Both the position numbers and the translations under genes were made by a program. DNA of 64,000 nucleotides from Margaritifera margaritifera (Eukaryota > Mollusca > Bivalvia > Unionida > Margaritiferidae). Below are positions 1-11,310 of the stretch, piece by piece (position 1 is the first letter of the stretch; each line of letters starts with the position of its first letter). Where the stretch lies: assembly GCA_029931535.1 (NCBI GenBank), contig JAQPZY010001610.1:1178001-1242000 (forward strand), in the 5' to 3' direction. Below the pieces are notes generated by a model. It made no database searches. It was given only the letters and a program-made list of their open reading frames with translations, and had not been told where the DNA came from.

Positions 1-983
1 GGGTGACATGTTGTCAGTGAGTTGGAGTTGCACTTCATAAAAATAAACAAGCCAAACTGGATCGACAGATAAATAGATAGATAGGAAAAATATAGACAAA
101 ACCAGTGTAAAAAAAATGCAATTATATTATTGAGTGAAATATGTCACAAATAAATTGCCAACTTACATTTTATCCATCTTCATGTAATAAAATCCATAGA
201 AATGCATAATGCTTGACATTTTAAATCCATTAATTTGATAAATCCATTAATTTTATTATAGGTCACATACCGGTATAAAAATAGTATCCCAGAATAATCT
301 GATTCACAATATCCCATATGTCTAACAAATAAACAATGAATGTAAAGTCAACACTTTCATGGGTAATATTTAATTTAATATTTTCAAATTATTAAAATCC
401 AAATAAATGTACATGCAAGTATTATGTAATGAATACTGTAGTGAAACGGATAAACAGTGCATTTCTGGATGGGAATAGTGGCATGAAAACGTACAAATAT
501 TTGAATTGACAGTATTTGCACATACTCCAAACATCTAGAGATTCCAATATTACCCCTAGATTTATAAAAATGTTTGTATGTCACTCTACAGACAACCCCA
601 ACTCTGCATGAATCAAATTTTCCGTATAAAACATCGACTTATAAGCGAGTATATACAGTAAGTCAACAACACAGTTTTAGTGCATGACACATTGTCATGG
701 AATAGTGTGCAAAAAGTTGCCACTGTACAGTATTTTAATGTGAATATAGTATGGGTCCTGTTGCTCACTTTGCAATTATGCATACAACATTACCAATTGT
801 GTATGCCAAGGTTCTATCAAACTATCACAACATATTTACAACAGCTTTATTCACTCAGCTGACTAACTTTCTGTAGCATGTGCAAGTTGTCTCAACTACC
901 TCACTCTTTTTATCCATGGTTTGAGTAATGTATAAGTTTTGCATTTTCCATTATAAGGACATAGTGTGATGCCTTGTCTCCAT
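1..983. other. No gene seen; includes a partial MITE end
   Basis: AT-rich non-coding sequence. At about 618-660 the minus strand reads ctgtatatactcgcttataa, close to the end of the MITE at 44041-44224, so a truncated relative probably sits here. No coding similarity was recognised. Confidence 0.4.
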
Positions 984-1076
984 GACAACAATTAACATCT
1001 TTCAGCTCTAGAGGTATGTAATAATCCATGACAACAATTTACATCTTTAAGCTCTAGAGGTATGTAATAATCGTAT
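984..1076. repeat. Two-copy 47-bp tandem duplication
   Basis: The segment with CCATGACAACAATT, ACATCTTT and AGCTCTAGAGGTATGTAATA occurs twice back to back with two or three differences. Confidence 0.8.
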
Positions 1077-1750
1077 ATATTCCTCTTTCTTTCTTTAATC
1101 TGTGTCTGAGTATTTTGCTGTGCTGGATAATTCAGGTTTTGTCCTATATTTCCATTATGTCAGTCAAATGTCACACAACACAATGCTATAAGATTTAATA
1201 GTGTATGTTTTCAGTTTACAGTCCTATTTTTTTGTAAAGTGACAAGTTGTTATGAATTATGAATGTTGTATATAGTAAATGAGGTAAACAGACTTAAGCT
1301 TCTTGTAATCTTGTATAATTTATTCTTGTTGTAGAAAGATTCACTTATGAACACAGTTATCATGTATCACACAGTCATTTTGGACAAAGAATAGTTTTTC
1401 TTGTTGAAACTAAGTCTTTTTTTGAGAATGCATACATACAATGTTTAGTGGTATTTGTACCATAATGCACTAGAATCTTCTACTTCAGATATTACACAGT
1501 TCAGTGCTATTTCAGCTGATTACAGGGTGCTTGGTCCAGAAATGATGGTTGTGTAACCAAATAAGTTGTGTGTTGGCTGTGTGAAAGCCATGTTCAACCC
1601 AGTCCATGTGGTCTGATGGGTCAACATTTTGATGATGCTCCAGCATTCATCTGCATGGATGTTAAGACTCAGCTTTCTTCATTAGACAGGATGGAATGCC
1701 ATATTTGGATTCATCCCTTGACTTTTGGCCCTATTGTGCAATTGGGCATT

Positions 1751-2362
1751 TTCATGTCTGTTATGTGAACAGCATAATTCCACAATTTCATGTCTGTTAT
1801 GTGAACAGCATAATTCCACAATTTCATGTCTATTATGTGAACAGCATAATTACACAATTTCACGTCTGTTATGTTAACATCATAATTCCACAATTTCATG
1901 TCTGTTATGTTAACAGCATAATTCCACAATTTCATGTCTGTTATGTGAACAGCATAATTCCACAATTTCATGTATGTTATGTGAACAGCATAATTCCACA
2001 ATTTCATATCTGTTATGTGAACAGCATAATTCCACAATTTCATATCTGTTATGTGAACAGCATAATTCCACAATTTCATGTATGTTATGTAAACAGCATA
2101 ATTCCACAATTTCATGTATGTTATGTGAACAGCATAATTCCACAATTTCATGTACGTTATGTGAACAGCATAATTCCACAATTTCATGTCTGTTATGTGA
2201 ACAGCATAATTCCACAATTTCATGTCTGTTATGTGAACAGCATAATTCCACAATTTCATGTCTGTTATGTGAACAGCATAATTCCACAATTTCATGTCTG
2301 TTATGTGAACAGCATAATTCCACTATTTCATGTCTGTTATGTGAACAGCATAATTTCATAAT
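1751..2362. repeat. 36-bp minisatellite, about 17 units
   Basis: The unit begins ttcatgtctgttatgtgaac and ends agcataattccacaat. Units differ by one or two bases and the array decays into loosely related sequence to about 2455. The unit is a multiple of three and lacks stops in several frames, so ORFs up to 221 codons appear on both strands; these are not genes. If whirlin continues to the left, the array is intronic. Confidence 0.95.
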
Positions 2363-2455
2363 TTTGTCTGTAATGTGAACAGCATAATTTCATGTCTGTT
2401 ATGTGAACATCAGTTTTATACAAGTAATGTGAACAGAATAATTTCATATGAAAAG

Positions 2456-3958
2456 AATAATGTTACATTTGTTATGTGTACGAGATAATTTCATATTGTT
2501 GAACAGGCAATGTATAGCCATTTCATTGTAAGAGAAGATAAATTCGGAAACAGTATGTAGAAAACTTTTCAATACTTCATTTGAAATTCTTGTGTATCAT
2601 TAGAGTATCAATATTAAGTGTATCTGTAGATTATTAGTAAAAAAAATGTTTTGACTAGTTGAAATCATCCACCAGTTCAAAATTTGATGCATCTGAATCT
2701 CATTGTGTAGCTAGGTGTGGGCAACTACTGCTCATGATAGAGTAGGTCTGAATTTATTTATTTTTATATTTTGTAAATATATCTATTACTCTGATAACAG
2801 ATCTTCATCTCTCTTACTAATCCAATCCCTGCTCAGTCTATCCTTGTGACATCCATTTTACTCGAGTTGTATCTATCCTTCAAGTTTACTGGTCATATGT
2901 GACAATTAGTACTCAACTTAGAGGCTAACCTAATTTTCTAGATGTGTATAATAACAGGTCATTTAGATCTCAGTGACTTTTGGTACTCAACCCATGTTCA
3001 CCTTCTGGTCCATATATACACAGGTCATTCAAAATGAAGGTTACATAGGTACCAAAGAAAACAGCAAGGAAAAATGGTTTTCTATGAAATTAGGGAAGCA
3101 GTGTTGCATCTAGGATTCAGTGAGCTATGGACAATGTGTCTTCCTGTCCCCCAAACCTGGGGGACTAAAAAAATGTCCAAGTGACAAATAAGTTCACATT
3201 AGAAAATGGTAAAAAAAAAGGTGCACACAAGGGGTACATGGGTGGTTTCCAGATTTTGGAGCAATGGGCCTGAAATTGCAGGAAACCCATAATTCCATGC
3301 TCACGGTACAACAGTGAGGAAGGGGTGAGATAGCAGATATACCTTGTTAATGCCAGGTTGTGACTTTTTCTGTGATGACCGAGATTCACCACCAAATGAG
3401 TAATGTGAGTATGTGTCAGGTAGGTACTGCTGTTTCACACTGCCCTGTAATGAAAGAAACTACAATTGGTCTTCAATATTTTGTTTTTCAATACTGTATA
3501 ATGGGTTATTATGACCATGCTTCAGCAGGGAATATCATTATATTTTCCTTCCTTCCATCTGTCCATCCATCCATCCTACAGACTGTCCATAATTCTATCT
3601 CCTCTTGATACACTGCATGGAAATTCACCCAAAATGGTACAAATTAAAGATAACCCATCTGATACCTATCTACATGAGGAGTCTTGTTTTGTGGTTGTTT
3701 CTTTGTAGTACCTAGGTGGTGGTTAGAGGTAAAATACTAGGAATTTATTTATTTTCATAGGCATCAATTTTCACAGATATGAAGAAAAAAAATTGGCAGT
3801 ACATAAATTTGTGGATTGTGGATGGGGTCCTATTGGAAGAATTACTGCTTGTTAAGTCTTTAAATTTGTGGTTTGTGGCAACCATGAAATCCACCAAAAC
3901 TGGTGCCCCACAAAAAGTAGTGAATTCACAGTACACAATAAAATCTGTCAGAAGACCC
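2456..3958. other. No gene or clear repeat seen
   Basis: AT-rich sequence with short ORFs only. Three plus-strand ORFs of 60-82 codons near 3360-3961 show no family motif. A missed whirlin exon is possible but could not be supported. Confidence 0.4.
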
Positions 3959-4660
3959 TGATCTTTAACTTTTTGACCCCCAAATCAATAGGCTTCTTTC
4001 TTATCCAATGTGCAAGTCATCCACAAACTGTAGTGAAGGTACATATTCAAGAATTTTTTGCAGAAACCATTTTTCTTTTTTTTCAGTCACAGTGACTGTG
4101 ACCTTTGACCTTTTGACACCCAAATTGATAGGCATCTTCTTTACCCCAAGTGAATGCTATTCACAAAGCTTGGTGGAGAATTGTGGTGTAAAACTTATGT
4201 CATTGTGTAGAAACCATTTTTCTTCTTTCAGTTAGTGACCCTGACCTTTGATCTTTTGACCTCCAATTCAAAAGGCTTATTCCTTAAACTAAGTGCAAAC
4301 TATTCACAAAGTCTGGTCATGGTCTGTGATGTAAGAACTGATATCATTATGTGGAAACTATTAATGCTTCTTTCAATCACAGTGACCTTGGCCTTGACTT
4401 TTTGACCCCAAGATTGACAGGCTCCTTCCTTACCCCAAATGCAAGCCATCCACAAAGTTTAGTAAATGTAGATGGTGGGAAAACAAGAGTTATTGTGCAG
4501 AAACTGTTATTCTTCTTTCAATCACAGTGACCTTGACCTTTGATCCCAAAATCAATAGGCTCCTTCCTTATCTAAGTGCAAGCTATCCACAAAGTTTGAG
4601 GGAGGTATGAGCTGTAGAACTGAAGCTATCATGCAGAAAAGGACAAATTAATGGTCAGAT
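3959..4660. repeat. Degenerate ~145-bp dispersed repeat, about 5 copies
   Basis: Each copy carries a core like GTGACCTTGACCTTTGA followed by 'tttgacccccaaatcaatagg', 'cttccttaccccaagtgcaa' and 'tccacaaagtttggt'. The plus-strand string TGACCTTTGACCT near 4099 is a perfect inverse DR1 of two AGGTCA half-sites. Related cores recur at 26968 and 57222. I recognise the family as a common bivalve interspersed repeat. Confidence 0.7.
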
Positions 4661-5046
4661 GGATAGATAGGGTCATAGCATACAATACACTCCACCAAAT
4701 GGTGGGCACATAACAAATGAATAAAAATATACCATAATAACTAACAAAGTATTATGGTATAATACTATACCAGCAGAAAAAATATCACCCATGTGGCTTA
4801 TATGACTTTACAGTTGACCATTTCACTAAGCAGGCTTATGTAATAATGTAAGAACACAGCACTATGTAAGCTATCTTACAACATTTATATCATGTCAATT
4901 TTACCTATTTTACTATAGTCTGATAAAAACTGTTTCCAAGGATACAGGCATAATTAATATGCATAGGCCTCACTCATAATTGAACTCATCCAACTTATTA
5001 CCAAGTTTTATGGAAATCAGATAAAAAATATCTTCTCAAGAGTGGT

Positions 5047-5244
5047 AACAAGCTCAGCCAATCAGATGCAAATCCCATCAGCAATTAACAAGCTCAGCCA
5101 ATCAGATGCAAATCCCATCAGCAATTAACAAGCTCAGCCAATCAGATGCAAATCCCATCAGCAATTAACAAGCTCAGCCAATCAGATGCAAATCCCATCA
5201 GCAATTAACAAGCTCAGCCAATCAGATGCAAATCCCATCAGCAA
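5047..5244. repeat. 40-bp tandem repeat, 5 near-identical units
   Basis: The unit contains AGCCAATCAGATGCAAATC. Five copies are almost perfect within the more diverged 150-bp field, so this is a recent local expansion. Each unit pairs a CCAAT-box match (AGCCAATCAG) with an octamer match (ATGCAAAT). Confidence 0.9.
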
Positions 5245-6518
5245 CATGTGCAGATCTCACTTATTGGTGACCATGATGATAAAACTGACTTAACAAACTG
5301 GAGCATAATCAGATTGGAATTTGGTCTCCAGAGTGCTAACAAGCTCTGCCAATCAGATACAAGATTACATCATAAATATGCATAGATCTTGCTCATAATC
5401 AAATTCATCCAACATCTTGATGATATAAGCCTATTTACAAAGTTTGATCAAAGTCCAATCAAAATTATTCTCTCAAGTGGTAAAAAGAACATGGCCAATT
5501 TGATGCAAGATCACCACTTTAATATGCATTAGTCTCACTCATAACAAAACTTGCCCTACATATTGATTATATTAGCCAATTTACCAAGTTTTATCAGAAA
5601 TAGGTCAGAAATATACTCTTGAGTTGTAAAGACGCAAGATCACCTCATTAGTATGCGCAAATCTTGCTCATAATTATACTCATTTGACATCTTCATGATA
5701 TAAACCTATCTGTCAAATTTGATAAAAATTGAATCAGAAGCAAAGCTGCTAGTGTTGACATGATGCATGATCATGTCATTAATATATATGTACTCGGGTC
5801 ATAACTGTACTCATCCAACATCTCCCTAATATAAGCCTATTTACCAAGCTTGAACAAAACCAACTCAGATACAGTCTCTAAAGTGTCACAAGCTCAGCCA
5901 ATCAGATGCAAGATGACATTATTAATACGCATGGCTCAAGCTCACTACCAAATATTTGCAAGATCTTGCTGATATAAGCCTCTATTCCATGTTTGACAAT
6001 GATCAGATTAGAAATATAGCTTCTGAAGTGGTAACAAGCTCAGCAAATCAGATGCAAGATCTCATTATTATGCATGATCTCGCTCATTTTCTACCATATG
6101 CAAGATCTTATTGATATAAGCCTATATGCCAAGTTTCAGTTGCCTGGATCAGAAATATGGCCCCCGGAGTGATAAACAGCTCAGCCAATCAGAGGCAACA
6201 TCACTTCATTAAAATGTATGAATCTTGCTCAATATCAAATTCATCTGAGCTCTTGATAATATAAGCCTGTATTCCAAGTTTAATAAAAAAAAGATCAGAA
6301 ATATGGCTTCTGGACAGGTAAAAAGCTCAGCCAATCAGATGCAAGATTTCTTGATTAATAGGAGTGGACCTCACTCATTATCAAACCTATCCATACCACC
6401 ATGAAACTTGCATACTATCAACCTCGTCCAAGATCTTAAAGATATAAACATATATTCCAAGTTTGATCAAAATCAGATCAGAAATAAATGTATTCCAGAG
6501 TCATATACAGCTCAGCTA

Positions 6519-6838
6519 AACAGATGCATGATTACCTATGCATGGATCTTGATGATATAAGTATTCCAAGTTTGATCTAAATTGGACTAGAAATTTGTTT
6601 GCCAGAGTGGTGGCAAGCCCAGCTAAACAGATGCATGATTACCATGCATGGATCTTGATGATATAAGTATTCCAAGTTTGATCTAAATTGGACTAGAAAT
6701 TTGTTTGCCAGAGTGGTGGCAAGCTCAGCTAAACAGATGCATGATTACCATGCATGGATCTTGATGATATAAGTATTCCAAGTTTGATCTAAATTGGACT
6801 AGAAATTTGTTTGCCAGAGTGGTGGCAAGCCCAGCTAA
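6519..6838. repeat. 106-bp tandem repeat, 3 copies
   Basis: The string ggatcttgatg recurs at 6544, 6650 and 6756, exactly 106 bp apart, with near-identical flanks including 'attggactagaaatttgttt' and 'gccagagtggtggcaag'. Confidence 0.9.
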
Positions 6839-7301
6839 TCAAAATGCAAAATCACCTCATTAATATGCATAGATCTTCCTCATTATTGAACTAGTCTGAG
6901 ATCTGATGATATAACTAATATTTCAAGTTTTATCAAAATTGGATCAGAAATATGGGCTCCGGAGTAGTAATATGCAATTGTTATGGAATGAAGAACAACA
7001 GAAAACACACAACAGATGCAGGGCTATAACTTAAGCTCACTTAGCCTTTTGGACAGCCAAGCTAAAAATTCCTTGGTTCCCTTGCAGTGAAAACACATTT
7101 TAAATTCATTTGTGTCTCAATCATAATTCTAGACTTTAAATTCCTCAATAAAGAATTTTCCTTTCACTATAGAGAGGTGTAAATGTACTAACATTATTGC
7201 TGTAACAAAAAAAAATCTGTGATTCTGAATGAAAACAATCACACTTCCTTCTCTCCTTCCCATGAATCTCACCCTCATAGACCTTACACTAAAATACTTA
7301 C

Positions 7302-7382
7302 CTTCCTTTTTGAATTGAGGCTGTCAAATTTTTCAAGGTCTTGTGCATGCACTATTGTCCTCACTTCTGCTATCAGTGTCCT
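7302..7382 (-). CDS. WHRN: Whirlin exon 7 (end of harmonin-N-like domain 2)
   Basis: 27 codons, phase 0 at both ends, residues 504-530. The acceptor is tttgtcttaatacag|AGG and the donor is a perfect consensus, AGGAAG|GTAAGT. It reads RTLIAEVRTIVHAQDLEKFD and then SLNSKRK, equivalent to the vertebrate whirlin segment 'LLSEVRSII.PQDL.RFD.LVLRRE' that follows 'ELLNTHAK'. It therefore completes HN2 directly after exon 6, across a 13.3-kb intron. The intron holds the 42-bp and 53-bp arrays and the DIRS remnant. No later whirlin exon could be recognised in the remaining 7.3 kb; the expected Ser/Pro-rich region is too variable to find by eye. Confidence 0.92.
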
Positions 7383-7687
7383 CTGTATTAAGACAAAGGC
7401 ACCATTTAAATAACTAAGTTTACAAAGTTTCAGTCAAAATTTAATTTCAAACCTATGAAAATCTTCAATGTCTCGGAAAATAAAATGTTAAAGCTAAAGG
7501 AATGTTAAGCAATTTGCTCACGTAAATATACTGCTGCATGTCCTGTGTCCAACCCCTACCTGATGATGGAGATAAATCTATAGTCAAAATCAAAGTATTG
7601 AGAATAAATATGATTTGAAAGATATAGGTAATACACTAAACACGATCAAGGTGCTAAACATAATAATGATAATCATGTTCCATATCT

Positions 7688-8738
7688 ATGATCATAAATA
7701 CCAACATCCCTCTAAACACTATGATCATAATTACCAACATCCCTCTAAACACCATGATCATAAATACCAACATCCCTCTAAACACTATGATCAATACCAC
7801 CATCCCTCTAAACACTATGATCATAATTACCAACATCCCTCTAAACACTATCATCATAAATACCAACATCCCTCTAAACACTATGATCAATACCAACATC
7901 TCTCTAAACACTATGATCATAATTACCAACATCCCTCTAAACACTATGATCAATACCAACATACCTCTAAACACTATCAATACCAACATCCCTCTAAACA
8001 CTATGATAAATACCAACATCCCTCTAAACACTATGATCATAATTACCAACATCCCTCTAAACACTATGATCATATTTACCAACATCCCTCTAAACACTAT
8101 GATCAATACCAACATCCCTCTAAACACTATGACCATAATTACCAACATCCCTCTAAACACTATGATCATAAATACCAACATCCCTCTAAACACTATGATC
8201 ATAATTACCAACATCCCTCTAAACACCATGATCATAAATACCAACATCCCTCTAAACACTATGATCATAAATACCAACATCCCTCTAAACACTATGATCA
8301 TAAATACCAACATCCCTCTAAACACTATGATCATAAATACCAACATCCCTCTAAACACTATGATAAATACCAACATCCATCTAAACACTATCATAAATAC
8401 CAACATCCCTCTAAACACTATGATCATAAATACCAACATCCCTCTAAACACTATCATAAATACCAACATCCCTCTAAACACTATGATCATAAATACCAAC
8501 ATCCCTCTAAACACTATGATCAATACCACCATCCCTCTAAACACTATGATCATAAATACCAACATCCCTCTAAACACTATGATCAATACCACCATCTCTC
8601 TAAACATTATGATCATAAATACCAACATCCCTCTAAACACTATGATCATAAATACCACCATCCCTCTAAACACTATGATCATAAATACCAACATCCCCCT
8701 AAACACTATGATCATAAATACCAACATGCCTCTAAACA
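7688..8738. repeat. 33-bp minisatellite with 30- and 27-bp variants, about 33 units
   Basis: The unit is 'catccctctaaacactatga' plus 'tcataaataccaa'. Shorter units lack 3 or 6 bases around the tcataa part. Three reading frames stay open over 1 kb (two plus, one minus), giving ORFs of 357-379 codons. Composition is simple and nothing resembles a known protein, so I call it a repeat. It lies in intron 6, about 300 bp upstream of whirlin exon 7. Confidence 0.95.
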
Positions 8739-8783
8739 GAGGTAATCTTAATTATAAAGTCTTTTCTTCTCTCTATCTCTTAA

Positions 8784-9401
8784 CTCATTTACCCCTAGCG
8801 CCATGTTTACGCGTCATGAGTTTGTAACCTACTTCCAAGCTCTGTAACATCAACATCATTTAAGATACACTAAAGTGGATGGATTTGCAGGAAAGTAGAC
8901 AGATGTAGCTCTACAATGATACCATATAATGTCAACTTTCTACTGGCATTAAAAAGTACAGCGAAAAAAATGCATTTTTTGAGACCTGTTTTGTTTTAGG
9001 TCGAAAATTCCCAGTTTTGGAATCAGAGTTTGTGTCTGGATTTTAGACTTTTTGGCCTTAGATCTAAACCAGACTCATCTGAACTGCACACAGACAGATG
9101 AACCTTTGCAAAATGTAGGAGAAGTTTGAGATTTGGAGTGAAAAGAGGCCAGGACACAAAAATCAAGGGTCCAATACGAAAAAAAAAAAAAAAAAAAAAA
9201 AAAGTCCAACTTTTACTTTTCTGCACATGTGCGAGCATAATAGACAATCAAAAACAATGTTTCTGATACACCTAAGCATCCGACTAAACGAGAAACTTTC
9301 TTAAGCAGATGTGTTTTGCTGCATTCAGAAGTAACCCCAAAAATGCGTTGCCTACCCCCATTTCAAGCAAAAATGAAAAAAAATCTCCCTGGGTTAATGA
9401 G
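8784..9401. mobile_element. TTAA-flanked MITE, piggyBac type
   Basis: TTAA at 8780-8783 and 9402-9405 flank a 618-bp element. The left end is CTCATTTACCCC and the right end, read inward, is CTCATTAACCCAGGG. TTAA target duplication is typical of piggyBac elements. The interior is non-coding and includes a run of about 23 A at 9180-9202. Confidence 0.6.
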
Positions 9402-9659
9402 TTAATGCAAAATTCATTAAAATATGCATTAAAAAACACATTTTGCAAAAATTTCTAAGCAATTACTTTTCATGAGCATTTTCTACTGAAATGATTCTGT
9501 ATTGTTTTAAGTGATATGCAGAAGATGTCTAACTATATCAAGGGAGGTAACCACTCTGGCCAATTATTTCCTCTTGGATTAAAATGTATGTGCCATTACA
9601 TATTCTGACTGTCCTTTCAAGGTCAAAAGACCAGAAGAGCTAATTATGGAAACTGATTT

Positions 9660-10310
9660 GTTATTACAAAAACAAACTATTCTTAATAACAGAATATAGA
9701 CACCATGCCAAAAACTAATTGAGGGACGAAATACATCTTAGCCTAAAAAAAAGGCATAACTCTTCGGAAAATAGCACGAGTACTAGGATTGGTCAACACG
9801 GATATCTTCTGATGATGACTATAATATATACAAAGTTTCACAGTAATCCACTAAAAACTGCAAAAGCAGTTGCATTCATAAAATTTTGTCATATATTGCA
9901 TTCAACTGCAAGTCAAAAAGGACAATAACTCTTACAAAAATCATGGAAGCACAAAAGACTTGTCAATATGTGCATCTTCAGATGATGACCATAATATGTT
10001 AAAATTGTGTCTTACACTGCACTAAACAACATTACAAAAAGAGCAATAACTTTAAAAACAACTGTGGCAACAAAGTGATTTGTCAATATGACCATTTACA
10101 AGTGATGACCATAATATGTAAAAATTGTCCTACACTACACTAAGCTATTGGACATAAAGGGCAATAACTCTAAAAAAAAACTGTCACAGCAAAGTGATTT
10201 GTCAATATGAGCATTTACAGATGATGATCACCATAATATCTACCAAGTTCTGGAAATCCATTAAAAAATATGAAACTAGTTGCATTCACAAGATTTTGTC
10301 ATCTACAGCC
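9660..10310. repeat. Dispersed repeat field, ~120-bp modules
   Basis: Modules such as 'ggcaataactctaaaaaaa', 'gtcaatatgagcatttacag' and 'gatgaccataatatgtaaaa' recur about five times. They are related to the 79-bp units at 29870-30272. Confidence 0.65.
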
Positions 10311-11300
10311 TTCAGCTGAAATAAAAAAACAGAGTTTGCATGTTTCCCACTCAAGTGAAATTCAAGGACTTTTCCAGGACTTTCCAGGGCCTTAAAAGTA
10401 ATTTTGCATGACCTCAAATAGAGACAGTAAAATAGAAAATCATATACAGAATGACAAGTGATACAAAACAATAAAGCTTCAACACAAGAGATCGGCAACA
10501 CAACAAAGCAAGATTGTCAATTAACCAATCATGCCAATATTACAGGAACCATATGACAACAAACGGTCCAAAATAATTTTTGAGGGAGCAAAAATGATTT
10601 TCAAGACGTTTTAAATTAAAATGAACATTTTCAAAGATTTCAAGGCATTGAATTAAAAAAGCTATAAGCCAGTACTTTCAAGGTTTTAAAGAAAGCATAT
10701 GAACCCTGAAAAATGTTCAATGTCTCATAAAAATTGTGGGAACATGTTGATGATATGCACATCTTCAGGTGATGACTATACTCTTTACTATAGAGGTTTG
10801 AGGTGGAGATATAAAAAGATAAAGACATCATATTCTTCACATGTTATAGTGTCTGAAGACATAACACATGAATTCAGCATACTGCTAGGTCTTTCCTGCT
10901 CTGCTAAACCATATTCTAAATACCAAGCAAAGTCATTGGGGCAAAGAAAGTAGGTCACTGTGACTACCTTTTGCCTATGATGAGCAGTACCCTCCATGAT
11001 AAATAAAGTTACATGACTGTATATACAACAGCGACAGAGAAAATAAGCTAAATGCAACAACTTATATCTGAACCCTATGCCAGAGAAAACTGAACAATTA
11101 ACATGATGATGCAAACAAAATCTGAATTCTGTTCAACTAAAATTTGGAAATTCAAATCTATACCTGTGCCAATTAGATGATGATTTTGAGGACTCAGATC
11201 AGGGGGGGGGCCTCTCTTGAGATCCATCTCATTATGGAAAACACAGAATTAACAAGTCATTCATTCCCTGGGTACCTAATTGTAGACTTCAGAAACTATG
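10311..11300. other. No gene seen
   Basis: Non-coding sequence. Overlapping small ORFs (84 and 108 codons) on opposite strands at 10699-11114 show no motif. Confidence 0.4.
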
Positions 11301-11310
11301 TTGTTGTGAT

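Larger units (their letters stand above)
4960..7000. repeat. Degenerate ~150-bp tandem/dispersed repeat field
   Basis: About a dozen diverged units follow the order 'aagtttgatcaaaatcagatcagaaatat', 'aagctcagccaatcagatgcaa', 'attaatatgcatagatct' and 'ctcatccaacatcttgatgatataag'. Two local expansions lie within it (5047-5244 and 6519-6838). Similar modules appear at 14300-14900. Confidence 0.7.

Noticed and set aside
1568..1768. 66-codon ORF before the 36-bp array as a small gene
   Set aside because: It runs into the repeat, has no motif, and reads differently but equally plausibly in other frames.
1696..2361. Long ORFs in the minisatellites (for example 221, 379, 454, 255 and 249 codons)
   Set aside because: Each ORF follows exactly from a repeat unit divisible by three with no stop. 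Several frames on both strands are open at once, and no exon signals or known protein repeats are present.
1..7290. Later whirlin exons, including PDZ3
   Set aside because: I looked for PDZ loop and GDxIL-type blocks on the minus strand and found none. The region between HN2 and PDZ3 is too variable to find by eye.
10699..11114. Overlapping 84- and 108-codon ORFs
   Set aside because: No motif, no splice context and opposite strands; consistent with chance.
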